Assembly (NCBI RefSeq): GCF_047663525.1 | Contig: NC_092590.1 | Coordinates: 19,404,001-19,468,000, forward strand | Direction of reading: 5' to 3' | Length of the DNA: 64,000 nt | Origin: Anas platyrhynchos | Lineage: Eukaryota; Chordata; Aves; Anseriformes; Anatidae | Shown: piece by piece, positions 1-18,925 of the stretch | Position numbering within the stretch: the first letter of the stretch is position 1 | How the letters are laid out: each line of letters opens with the position of its first letter | Notes under the pieces: model-generated | What the model saw: the letters and a program-made list of their open reading frames with translations, nothing else | Database searches by the model: none | What the model was told of the DNA's origin: nothing | Position numbers and translations under genes: made by a program

Positions 1-1331
1 TGCCAGGGTAGCAAAGGTAACTTCAGGAACACTTACTTTCCTCGGTGGCTTCAGCAAGAAGACATCAGCTCCTCTCAGCGGAGATGGAGTTTTTGGGGGT
101 GCTGGGGCACTGCTGCTCGCAGTGTTTCCATGGCGCAGACCTGCCTCTGCGAAATCCTGGCCCTGGGACAGCATGCTGGGTTTCTGGGTGTGCAGCGACG
201 GGGGGAAGCGTGAGGGATGCCAGAGGAGGAGGGCAGTGAGGAGCAGCTGTCAGTGCTGGCAGAGGAGCTGCGGGAGCCTGCTGCTGTGCTGCCAGCGAAG
301 GCAGCGACGCGTTGGGTTCCAGGCGGCTGTGTGGGATGGAGAGCGATCGGCTGAGCAGCCAGGGTGGTAGCCAGCCTGAGGGGTGGCAGGAGGGAGCCCG
401 AGCATGAGCACGTCGTGGTAAGTCAGCTGGCATCTCGAGGACGCCTAGGGGGTCATGGTTTTACAACAAGTGCAGGGATAAGATAGCATCTAGCTTTATG
501 TATGCTTTTGCAAATCAAGTTGCTCAAAAAAAATACATAATAGCTGCTTGGGTGGTGATCTGCATGGTCTCCTCTGGTATTTCTGCCCAGACAGCAAGAT
601 TATTGACTGACCTGTCTTCACACAGCTCTCACACTGAACCCGTGCTGACAGGATGGGAGCTGGCCAGTGATTCAGCTGTGGTTCTCGAGGTAAAAACTTC
701 TAGGCATCGTGAGGCTGAGCAGTGCTTGATGTTGGCAGTCAGACGAGAGTGCTGAGCACTGCTGTAGCTCACGTGGTTGAAATGAGCTGACCTGAGCTCT
801 CTTGAAGGTGTAGATGGAGAAATCTGTCACAGGACTGGTATGTTTCTAAAAAAAGAGTTGTGTTCAGGGTGCTGTCTGCCTGTGATGCTGATGGAAGTTA
901 CTGGAATAACGCTTCATCTTGCTGTGTTCAGAAGACAATTAGTCTTCAGAAACAATTGGAGAGGATTTTTGGATGAACCCCGTCAGTGATGGAAGTCATA
1001 TGCAGTACTTGCCTTGAAGTTCACACTCCTTAATTTCAGGCTGAGAAAGAAGAAAACGTATTTCTTTGACTTTGTACCTCAGTGTGCCAATAAATAATAA
1101 AATCTACATGACCTGGCCTCGAAGGAGCACAATTGCTCATCTTGTGCAGTGATTTGTAACGTGCCCTTTGTCTTTGCTTACTCAACAAGCTGCTTTTCCG
1201 GTGGTCATCTGGAAGGGAGCCACCAGAGGGAAATTGAATTTCCCATGCAAATGCAGTGGATTAACTTCTGCACCTGCCTGTGATAGAGCTTCCTATGCTT
1301 TTGCTCTGTATATTCTTTTTTTCCTTGCTAG
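1..1331 (+). other. PPP2CB: PPP2CB intron 1 (partial)
   Basis: This stretch precedes the exon 2 acceptor at 1330-1331 and contains nothing that matches PPP2CB exon 1 (residues 1-34). It is therefore read as the 3' part of intron 1, with exon 1 and the promoter off the left edge. The short open frames in it have no recognisable protein character. I see no clear repeat here. Confidence 0.8.
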
Positions 1332-11274
<9,943 letters not shown>

Positions 11275-11490
11275 AACATGGGACTGACTGGTGGCAGCTG
11301 AGGCAAAGGAGCCAGCTGCCACCTCTTGGCACTACCTCCTCTCTGCAAGCCAATCACATGAGGAAATGCTCAGATGAATTCGCATTGGTAGTAGGGATTT
11401 TTTTTATGTCTTAAACATTGCCTAAATCTCAGCCAGGTGCTCAGAGAGCAATGCATCAGTAGAATCAGTGTGGTATGATTTAAAGTGGAA

Positions 11491-11496
11491 AATAAA
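11491..11496 (+). terminator. GSR: Poly(A) signal of GSR
   Basis: AATAAA about 217 bp after the GSR stop codon, in AT-rich sequence. This implies a short 3' UTR of roughly 11275-11515. Confidence 0.6.
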
Positions 11497-11811
11497 TGCG
11501 GTGATGCTGGAAAGCTTCTCCTTTGTGCATAGTAGTTATGGACTGAGCTGCACGAGGCAGGAGTAGGCTCTGGGGCATTGTCCCAGCTCCAGGGGACAAG
11601 GGCAGGGAGCCAGAACCATGTCTTCTGGGCACAGAAAGGGGATGATGAAGGACCTAAGCCCATAATAGGGGAACATCACATGTGTTGTTGAAAAGGATGA
11701 AACAGAGGACTCTGGAAACCACTAGGCAGAGAGGCTGACTGCCCAATGACACCATGGAGTGGATCCTCCTGGAAGCCATGTGGAAATGTATGGAGGGCAG
11801 AGTGGAGATTA

Positions 11812-11875
11812 GAATCATAGAATCATCTAGGTAGGAAAAGACCTCCACCATCATCAAGTCCACCGTGCCAGTGGA
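11812..11875 (-). mobile_element. CR1 LINE 3' end fragment
   Basis: On the plus strand the piece opens with the doubled AGAATCAT octamer followed by a GGAAAAGACCTCCACCATCA-like run. This is the reverse complement of the avian CR1 3' end, with its ATTCTATG-type terminal repeats. Only the last 60-odd bases are recognisable, so the copy is 5'-truncated and old. Confidence 0.7.
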
Positions 11876-11956
11876 CATGGGAAGAGCTACTGGTGTCACC
11901 TACATGTCCTTCTGCGAGATCTTGGGCATAGTCCCACCCACCATCCCTGCTCTGGA

Positions 11957-12180
11957 GAGAGACAAATTTAACGGATGGACTATTCAATGGACAGGGAAGC
12001 GGCAGGATGGCTGCATCCAGAGAGTCACCATCCATGGCTCAGTGTCACGGTGGAGACCAAGGATGAGCGCTGTCCCTTGGGTGTGCTGGGACAAGTGCTG
12101 TTTGTTATCTCTATTAACAGTGTGGGCAGCGGGACTGAGCACACCTTCTGCAAGTAGGCGGGCAATGCCAAGCTGAGCAG
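11957..12180 (+). mobile_element. CR1 LINE reverse-transcriptase fragment
   Basis: Translation on the plus strand gives DKFNGWTIQWTGKRQDGC, then RVTIHGSVSRW. After a shift of frame it gives SINSVGSGTEHTFCK and GNAKLS. These correspond to the CR1 ORF2 region that reads like WLDGR-QRVVVNG, GSVLGPVLFNIFIND and SKFADDTKL. The order is correct but the frame is broken at least once. The fragment lies opposite in strand to the CR1 3' end just upstream, so the two come from separate insertions or a rearranged copy. Confidence 0.7.
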
Positions 12181-12189
12181 GCAGAGGGA

Positions 12190-12555
12190 CAGGGACAGCC
12201 CCGTGAAGCCCACCGGGACCAAGCCCACGGGGCGCAGCTCCCTGCGGGGACCGGCCCCGCGCGGCGCCGCCATTACGCGGCCACAGCCCAGGGCGCCCGC
12301 GCGGGGCGGGGCCCCGCGGCCGCCATCTTCCCTCCTCCCTAACGGTGTCCCGGTGCCGGGGGGGACCGGGGGGGACCGGGGGGAACCGGGGGGGGAGCGG
12401 GGGATGGAGCCGGGGCCATGGCGGCTGTGTGGGGCCGGGGGACGCTGGGTGGGCTGGGCTGTGCGATACTGGTGCGGTGTTTGGGTAACTGCAGCTGGAG
12501 GGAGCCGCGAGCTGCAGGCAGAGGGAGCCGGGGATGCCCGGGGCTAACCCAAGCG
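12190..12555. promoter_or_regulatory. Orphan CpG island with YY1-like motif
   Basis: A very GC-rich block of about 365 bp dense in CpG, with GGGGCGGGGCC boxes near 12301-12320 and GCCGCCATCTT at 12319-12329. The latter is the reverse complement of the YY1 core AAGATGGCGGC, often seen at transcription starts. A near-tandem GGGGGGACC repeat spans about 12358-12395. It is more than 800 bp beyond the GSR poly(A) signal and 5 kb from the BTC start, so it belongs to neither known promoter. No conserved protein is seen in it. Confidence 0.5.
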
Positions 12556-12589
12556 AGAAATACGAAGTGAATAATCCATGCATTAAAAC

Positions 12590-13815
12590 ACACAACCACA
12601 GCATGCAGTAGTCAAGTTATGACAGTGATTGATTTATGATCTTGTATAAAGCCCAGATCGCGGCAACAATTAAGTGCTATAATGAGTTTGAGACAGCCAG
12701 AACTAATAAATAAATAAATGCAAACTAAATTAGTCAATATTTTTACAATGCACAACTATACAGCATTCAATAATAATACTCAAGCTATGACAATGATTGA
12801 TTGGTGACCTTGTCTGAAGCTCAGATCGCTTTCACAAGCACCAGCCCTAACCACCCAGAGCTTTAAGCGCTGGAGACGTCTACCAGCTGTGCATGAACCG
12901 GAGAGGCGGCAAGCTGGAGATGTCCAGGGCTAATTAGTCAATAAATGCAAACTAAATTAGCCAATATCTATACAATGCACAGCAGTGACATTCAGTATTA
13001 ATATTCAAATTGCAACAGCAATTGATTTACAACCTTGTGAAAAGTCCAGGCTGTCTTAATAAGCATGAGCCTTAATTACCTGGGGTCAGAAATGAGCTGT
13101 GGTGAGCTGGAAACATGCAGGAGACACTGGGGGCTGCAGGTATCCGTGGATCACAGACACAGGGGGCAGGGATCCAGAAACACAAACTACCCCATACTCC
13201 AATTCACGCTGCACAACCACAACATGCAGCATTGAAGTTATGACAGTGATTGATGTACAGCCTTGTCTAAACCCCAGACTGTTACAACAAGCATAAGCTG
13301 TCACGAGCTGGAGGTGTGAATGAGTCGACGCCACCATGAGCAGGAGGTGTCTCTGGAGACATCCAGGGCTGGGGATACCCATGAGGTATGAGGTGTCCAG
13401 GGCCATTTAATTAGTACATACAAACTAATTAGTATCTATGCAATGTACAACTATGACATTCAATATTAACATTCAAGTTCTGTCGGTGATGTTTTGCAAC
13501 CTTATCTAAAGCCCAGGTTGTTTTTACAAGGACACTGTCATGAGCTGGAGACAAAACAGAGCCAGAGGTGCAAATAAACTGGAGACACAATGAGCTGGAG
13601 ATGTCCAGGAGACTTCCAGGTCTGGAGACATCCACAAGCTGGAGCTGCAAGTGAGCTGGAGAAGTCCAGGGCTAACTAATCAGTAATTGCAAACTAGTTA
13701 GACAGTATCCATACAGCGTACAGCAGTGACTTCCAATGTTCATATTACAACAGCAAGTGATTTATGACCTCTCCTAAAGCCTGGGCTGCTTCAACAGCCA
13801 CGGGCTGCAGTTACC
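12590..13815. repeat. Degenerate tandem repeat, about six copies of 170-265 bp
   Basis: The same ordered blocks recur. They are an AT-rich block (CAAACTAAATTAG...CAATAT), a block near TATACAATGCACA, a block like CATTCAATATTAATATTCAA, a block like GACAGTGATTGATTTATGAC, then CTTGTCTAAAGCCCAG, and a GC-richer block built on GAGCTGGAGATGTCCAGG. The GACAGTGATTGAT-like anchors fall near 12621, 12789, 13013, 13242, 13482 and 13748. Spacing grows from about 170 to 265 bp because the GAGCTGGAG segment varies in length. The copies are diverged, so the array is old. I do not recognise the family. Confidence 0.7.
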
Positions 13816-14445
13816 TGGAGCTGGAGGTGTTGGGGCAGGAGCTGCGCTCCCTGAGGTGCAGAGCTGGGATGTCCCCAGCCACAAGTGGAGCCATGAGGCA
13901 CAGGGCAGGTGGTAACCAAAGGGACTGTGGCACCCAGACCAGACCCAGCACAGCTACCAGGAGCCAAGGGCCCCGCTGCCACCTGCAGCTGTCCCTGGCA
14001 CCCACCATGTGTCTCCTCCCCACCAGCCTCCCCCAGGACCCTGCTCCTCTCCAGGGTTGAGCACTTCCATGTGCCAGCAAGCGTAGCCCTGTGGCACTGC
14101 TGACACCAGCAAATCCCTGGTGAGGAACCATCAGCAAAGAGGCTGCAGGAGCTGCCTGTGTCCAGCTGGTGCCAGCGATGGGACTCGGAGGATGGCAGGA
14201 GCCAGGGTGCAAACCCTGAAGTGGCCGCATGTGCAGGGCCCCTGTGCTTGCAGGAGCAGGTTTTTACTTAAAAGGAGGAGTTTGAGCTGAAACTCCCAGA
14301 AAATGGGGTTGTGTTGGGGTGGGAGAAGGTGTGTCACAGGTAATTAACAGGGTCACAGGTAGCTGGGGTGGAGTGGGGGTCACTGGTAGGGAGCGTGTCC
14401 CCTTTGCAACACGCAGACAGGCACAGGTGTGCGGTCACCCTTTTA
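13816..14445. other. Spacer before the BTC 3' end, no gene seen
   Basis: Moderately GC-rich sequence between the tandem repeat and the BTC poly(A) site. It has short open frames on both strands without recognisable protein features, and I see no repeat in it. Confidence 0.5.
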
Positions 14446-14451
14446 TTAGCA

Positions 14452-14457
14452 CCATGA
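14452..14457 (-). terminator. BTC: Poly(A) signal of BTC
   Basis: TTTATT on the plus strand, which is AATAAA on the BTC strand. It lies about 150 bp after the BTC stop codon and would give a very short 3' UTR. Confidence 0.55.
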
Positions 14458-14608
14458 CAAGCGCGACCCCTCACCCCTCCAGCCGGCGCTGGGACCCGCC
14501 TGCAGGTTCCTGCAGCCGCTGCGGGGAGAGGAGAGCAGGGGAGCTGTCAGAGCCCCCCCAAAAGGGGGTGGGAAGGTCCCCATCGACCCCCTGCAGCCCC
14601 CTACACCT

Positions 14609-17557
14609 TCATGCGACGTCCGTCTCCAGCACGTCCTCGCTTTTGGAGGGCAGGTTCTTGCTCAGCGTCTCCATCTCCTCTTCCTTCCTCTTCCTGCGCT
14701 GCTTCCGACAGTGGCTTTTTTTTTTTTTTTTTGGGGGGGGGGATAATAATTAAAAAAATAATCAGGATGAGGCATCACCAAGGGGGCTGCCACACTGTTG
14801 CCCCTTCCCCCTCCCAGCCCTGTGGCGATGCCCCAGCGCCCTCAAACACCACTCCCACACCTCCCGTCCCCACGCCCCATCCCCACATACTGTACGCAGA
14901 AGCAAGTGCAGACAACAAAGATGATGAGGACGATGATGCCGGCGATGAGGGAGATGACCACGATCTGGCCCCGGTCGCCCCGCAGGGGGAAGATGTCCAC
15001 CAGCTCGCACCGCGCCCCCATGTAGCCCGGCTCACACCTGCCCCGCGGCACAGGGGACAAGGGTAGGAGTCCAGGCACCATCTCACACTGTCCCCCCGTG
15101 CCACCGGGCCCTCTCCACCAGGACTTACACACATGCTGGCGCTGCCTCGGCCACGAGGAAGCGGCACCTGCCCTTGACGCAGTAGTGCCGGTACTCCTCG
15201 GGGCACCGCGAGAAGTGGCCCCGCCGCCGCAGCTGTGTCACGTTACCTGTGGGGACGAGCACAGGGTGACCTCGGGGGTGGCAGTGCCCCGAGATGCTCC
15301 CCAAACCATGGCGAATCCGAGCCAGGCAGGCTGCCAGCACGCGTCCTTGGCTGCTGCCGGCTCGGGGACACGGCGCTGATAAGAGGGTGTGTGCCAGACA
15401 AAACACCCACACCGCTGGGCGCCCCCCTGTTACCTGCACAGCCCTCGCAGGGCAGCCCCTCGGTCACATTGGCATCGGCACCCACGCAGCTGAAAAGAGC
15501 CAGGCCTGGAGAGGAGGAGGCATGGCTCAGGGGAGCGGCACAGGGAGGGGACCCCCTTCCCTCGGCAGCATCATCGTCAGCTTTTCCCTGGGCGGGAAGG
15601 GAAGGGAAGGGAAGGGAAGGGAAGGGAAGGGAAGGGAAGGGAAGGGAAGGGAAGGGAAGGGAAGGGAAGGGAAGGGAAGGGAAGGGAAGGGAAGGGAAGG
15701 GAAGGGAAGGGAAGGGAAGGGAAGGGAAGGGAAGGGAAGGGAAGGGAAGGGAAGGGAAGGGAAGGGAAGGGAAGCTGCTCCCTGTCTGCAGGTGCCTGGC
15801 CAGGTGGCATCCTGGCCCCACATGCCACCAGCCACCCTCCTGCCACCACCCCATCCCTTTTGTGCTGTTGGCACGGGCTTGGGGGACACAGGGGCAGCCG
15901 GTGGAGCCTCAGGCAGGGATGGATACAGCAGCCAAGCGGCCCCTTTGGAAGAGCCTCCTGGAGCCTTCAAGTGCCACCACGCCGAGCCCCCGCTGTGACA
16001 CTGCTGCCGCAGCAGGATGTGGGACACCCGCCAGGGAGCCCAGCCGAGGCGAGCGCCCCGGGTTTGGCACTTTGCGGGGATTCAGCCAGGAAAGGGGCGG
16101 CCGCCCTGGGACGTTCGCAGGCAGCGGCGCGGTAACCGGATCGCCGGCATACCAGCACTGACTCAGCACGGCTCCGCGGCGTGGGGCCGAGCTGGGGACG
16201 GGTCCTGCCAGCGGGGCCGGGTGTCTCTCGTGGGGTGGCACGGCACAGTGCCTCACAGCACAGCGGGGCACGTCCCCGTGCCATGGGGAAGAGCTGGGGT
16301 GGTCGCAACGTCCTGCTAGGCCAGCACGGCCTCCGCACGAGGGGCAAGCCTGGCAGGGCAACCAGCGAGCGGGGTGGCAGCGTGGGCAGCCTCCCGTGTC
16401 CCCGGGCTGGTGGCAGGGCCTTTCCCAGCACCGCGTCCCTCCTGGCTATATATAGGCACCGCCGCCGCAGCAGCACGCCTCGAGCCACTGGGCGCCAAGA
16501 GAGCGGGGCTCAGCCTGCGCTGCCTCCAGCAGAAGGGACGAGGCCAGGGCGGGCCCCCCGGCACCAGCTGCGGGCTGACTTCACCCCGAGCGTGCGGCTC
16601 AGCTCGGCTCGGGAAGCTCCCCAAGCAGGGCAGTGCCCCCGGCCTTATTGCAAACAGCTGCCGCAGCCGCCCTCCGCGAGGCCTCCCTCCGGCAGCCTCC
16701 CCTCCGCGGGGTGGTGGCACCGGGGATGCTGCGGGGGCTGGTGGCACCGCAGGGGCCCCAGAAGCTGGGTCTCAGCCTGCACATTGGCAGCTCTGGTCTG
16801 ATGCTCTCCATCCGCCCCATGCAGGGCACCGCAGCCCCAAAACAGGTCGGGCACCATTCTCTGGGTGGGTGCGGGTTGGGCAGAGCGCGGCAGCAGCCCC
16901 ACCAAAGGGCTGAGCCCCAGCTGCTCCCATCTGGGGGGGGGAAGGAGCACTCCGAGGTGGGACCTTCCCCTTTTGTGCACTTTTAGTGCTCAAGGAGATC
17001 ACCCCACAGCGCAAAGATGTGCCCCGTCCCTGTGCCAATGCGTGCACCTGTTGGAGAGGTGCTCGCTGTGCCCGCATCCTCCATCCCGGGTGCTGTCTGG
17101 GACAGTGAAACACATCCATACATCTGTCCACACGTCCACATGTCTGTCCACACGTCCACTATCTCCAAGGCCACCCGCGGGCTGGGTCCCGGTGCAGGTG
17201 ACAGAAGAGCCCCGCTCAGTCCCGAGGGGCTCAGAGCCGAGCGCAGCCCTCACCCACAGCCAGGCACAACCGGGGGGCACCAGGAGGGGACAGGGGGACA
17301 CCGCGGGGCACCGGGGACGGGACCAGAGGTGGCACCGGGACAGAGGTGCGGGACACCGGGCTGGGCACGGGGCGGGACGGGAGCACCCCTGGGGAGGCTC
17401 AGGGTGCGGGGACCCCTCTCCAGGACCGTGCGAGCCCCGTAACGGGACAGGCCCCCCCCTCGCCGCCCCGCTGCCGCCGCTTACCGGAGGCGAGGGCCAG
17501 GCAGAGCAGCAGGGGACCGGGGCCGCCGCCCGGCACCGGGGCCGCCGCCGCTTCCAT
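14609..17557 (-). CDS. BTC: Betacellulin (EGF-family growth factor precursor)
   Basis: Type I membrane precursor of a ligand for EGFR/ERBB4; the EGF module is shed from the cell surface. Coding exons in sense order are 17557-17485, 15505-15434, 15246-15129, 15037-14891 and 14714-14609. The spliced frame is 171 residues; human is 178. Residues 1 to about 35 form a signal peptide with the hydrophobic core LLLCLALASGLALFS. The EGF domain has six cysteines (C63, C71, C76, C87, C89, C98) with spacing 8-5-11-2-9, the same as human betacellulin, and carries RRGHFSRCPEEYRHYC and VKGRCRF. Residues about 112-136 form the membrane helix, followed by a basic, glutamate-rich tail with EEEMETLSKN. Exon 2 uses the acceptor at 15506-15507 rather than a nearer CAG, because only that keeps phase. 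The acceptor of the last exon abuts a 17-base homopolymer (see findings). Identity is firm; the last splice junction is less so. Confidence 0.95.
14716..14742. repeat. T17/G10 homopolymer at the BTC last-exon acceptor
   Basis: Seventeen T followed by ten G on the plus strand. On the BTC strand this reads as a C-tract then an A-tract ending in the AG acceptor of the last exon. It is a likely site of sequencing length error. Confidence 0.9.
15594..15774. repeat. (GGGAA)36 pentanucleotide microsatellite
   Basis: 181 bp of near-perfect five-base repeat inside BTC intron 1, about 90 bp before exon 2 in the gene's direction. On the BTC strand it is a pure pyrimidine (TTCCC)n tract. Its apparent perfection implies recent expansion and probable length polymorphism. 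Long open frames across it (KGREG or PSLPF repeats) are artefacts of the repeat. Confidence 0.97.
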
Positions 17558-17720
17558 GGGCGCCGCAGCCTCCGCCTGCCCGGTGCCCGCTGCCCGGCGG
17601 CCGCGGCGGGGCGGGACGGGACGGGGCGGGACGGGGGCGGCCGCTGCCAGCACCGCCACCCATTGCCTCTGCCCTCCTCCTCCTCCTCCTCCTCCTCCTC
17701 CTGCTCCTCTTCTTCCCCCC
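17440..17720 (-). promoter_or_regulatory. BTC: BTC 5' end CpG island with (CCT)n
   Basis: Dense CpG around the BTC first coding exon, with GGGGCGGG boxes at about 17595-17640 and a CCT trinucleotide run at about 17673-17702 just upstream of the ATG. No TATA box was seen close to the start codon. This is the likely 5' UTR and promoter region; the transcription start is not defined. Confidence 0.55.
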
Positions 17721-18630
17721 CGCGGGTGGAAACCCACGGGTGGGGTCCCATCGGCGAGGGTTTCCCCGCCGGCCCCCTGGTCGGGGGCTGCGGGAAGGTG
17801 GAGAGGGGACGGGACCCTTCGCACCCTCCCAAATGTCCTCCCAAATGTGCCCCCCCCCCCTGCACCCGCTGTCCCTGCGGGCGGAGGAAAGAGGGGCTGG
17901 AAAGGGAGCGGTGACCTCAAACCGCAGGATGGCAGCGATGGATGCGCGCCCTGGCAGCCGCCCCATTTGGCCGCCGGCCGGGGCTGAGCGAGCTCCTGCA
18001 GCAGCCCCGGAGGGCAAAACCCCACGCGTGGGGCCCCGGTGGCCGTGGGTTGTCCCCTGGCCACGCTGGGATGGGTGAGGCTGAAGTCACCCCAATGCTG
18101 CAGCCCACCACAGAGCGTCCTGCTCGCCCCAAATCCTCCGGTGCCAGCTCGCAGCCCCCGCTCCGTGAGGAGAATCCCATCCACCTGCAGGGAAAAGGGC
18201 TGGAGCCCGTGTCTGCTCCGCGTCCTGACCCTTGTGGTGTCCCAGACCCCGCTCCCGGGTGTCGCAGCAGACCCCACACCGCCTTTGGGGCAACTCCCGG
18301 CTCTGCCCACCCGCCCTCTTTCTGTGCACCGCTACCTCCAGCACGCCCCAAACCCAGCCGCCCTTCCTGCTCAGCAAACTCGCTCTTGCTTTGTCCTTTG
18401 CCCCCTCGATGCCCTCTTTCCCTTCTGCCTGCTTTCACCTCGTTGAGTCCGAAAACCAGCCCTTTCCTCGCTCCCCGCCTGGCTAAAATCTGCCTCGCTG
18501 CCCCCCGCCTGCCGCAGCAGGAAGGGCTTTCCGCGGGGGAGCTTTTCCCAGACCCCAAAAACATCAGGACAACGGCGGAGGATGCGAAAGGGCTGGGAGC
18601 AGAGCCGGAGAACCCCTTAAGCAGGGGGGA

Positions 18631-18636
18631 TATAAA
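18631..18636 (+). promoter_or_regulatory. PARM1: TATA box of PARM1 (candidate)
   Basis: TATAAA in a GC-rich surround, about 295 bp before the PARM1 ATG. It would place the start near 18660 and give a 5' UTR of about 265 bp that holds an upstream ATG at 18699. Confidence 0.5.
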
Positions 18637-18714
18637 GCGGGCTCCCCGAGCTGTCTCCGGCCGGGGGGTGTGCGGGCAGCCGGCCGGGGAGGGGGGCGAT
18701 GGAGCTACCCCCAG

Positions 18715-18735
18715 CCCCAACCCCAACCCCAACCC
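18715..18735. repeat. (CCCCAA) run, G-quadruplex-capable
   Basis: Four C-tracts separated by AA, ending CCCTATT. The complementary strand carries four G-tracts separated by TT, the classic intramolecular G-quadruplex layout. It lies in the predicted PARM1 5' UTR, on the template strand. Confidence 0.8.
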
Positions 18736-18868
18736 TATTCCCGTCCCGGTTCCCGGCCCCGTCCCGGTGCCAGCAGGTGCCGCTGCGCTCCCGGGGCTGC
18801 TGCGGGCGGGGAGCGGGGCGGGGAGCGGGGCTGGCGGTGCCTTCCCCATCCCGCCTCCTCCTGCCCTG

Positions 18869-18902
18869 CTTCCCTCCCTCCCTCCCTCCCTCCCTCCCTC
18901 CG
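18869..18902. repeat. (TCCC)n microsatellite in the PARM1 5' UTR
   Basis: About eight perfect TCCC units ending some 24 bp before the PARM1 ATG. It is a pyrimidine-only tract in the predicted 5' UTR. Confidence 0.85.
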
Positions 18903-18925
18903 CGGCTGCCCGTGCCGCCGGGACC

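Noticed and set aside
15235-16161. Long open frames of 200-300 codons on both strands around 15.2-16.2 kb (KGREG/PSLPF repeats)
   Set aside because: They are created by the stop-free (GGGAA)n repeat in BTC intron 1. They extend through a known exon in the wrong frame and have no protein family character.
17942-18925. In-frame extension upstream of the PARM1 ATG
   Set aside because: The frame is open upstream, but the ATG at 18926 has a good context and directly starts a signal peptide. A TATA candidate at 18631 puts most of the upstream frame outside the transcript.
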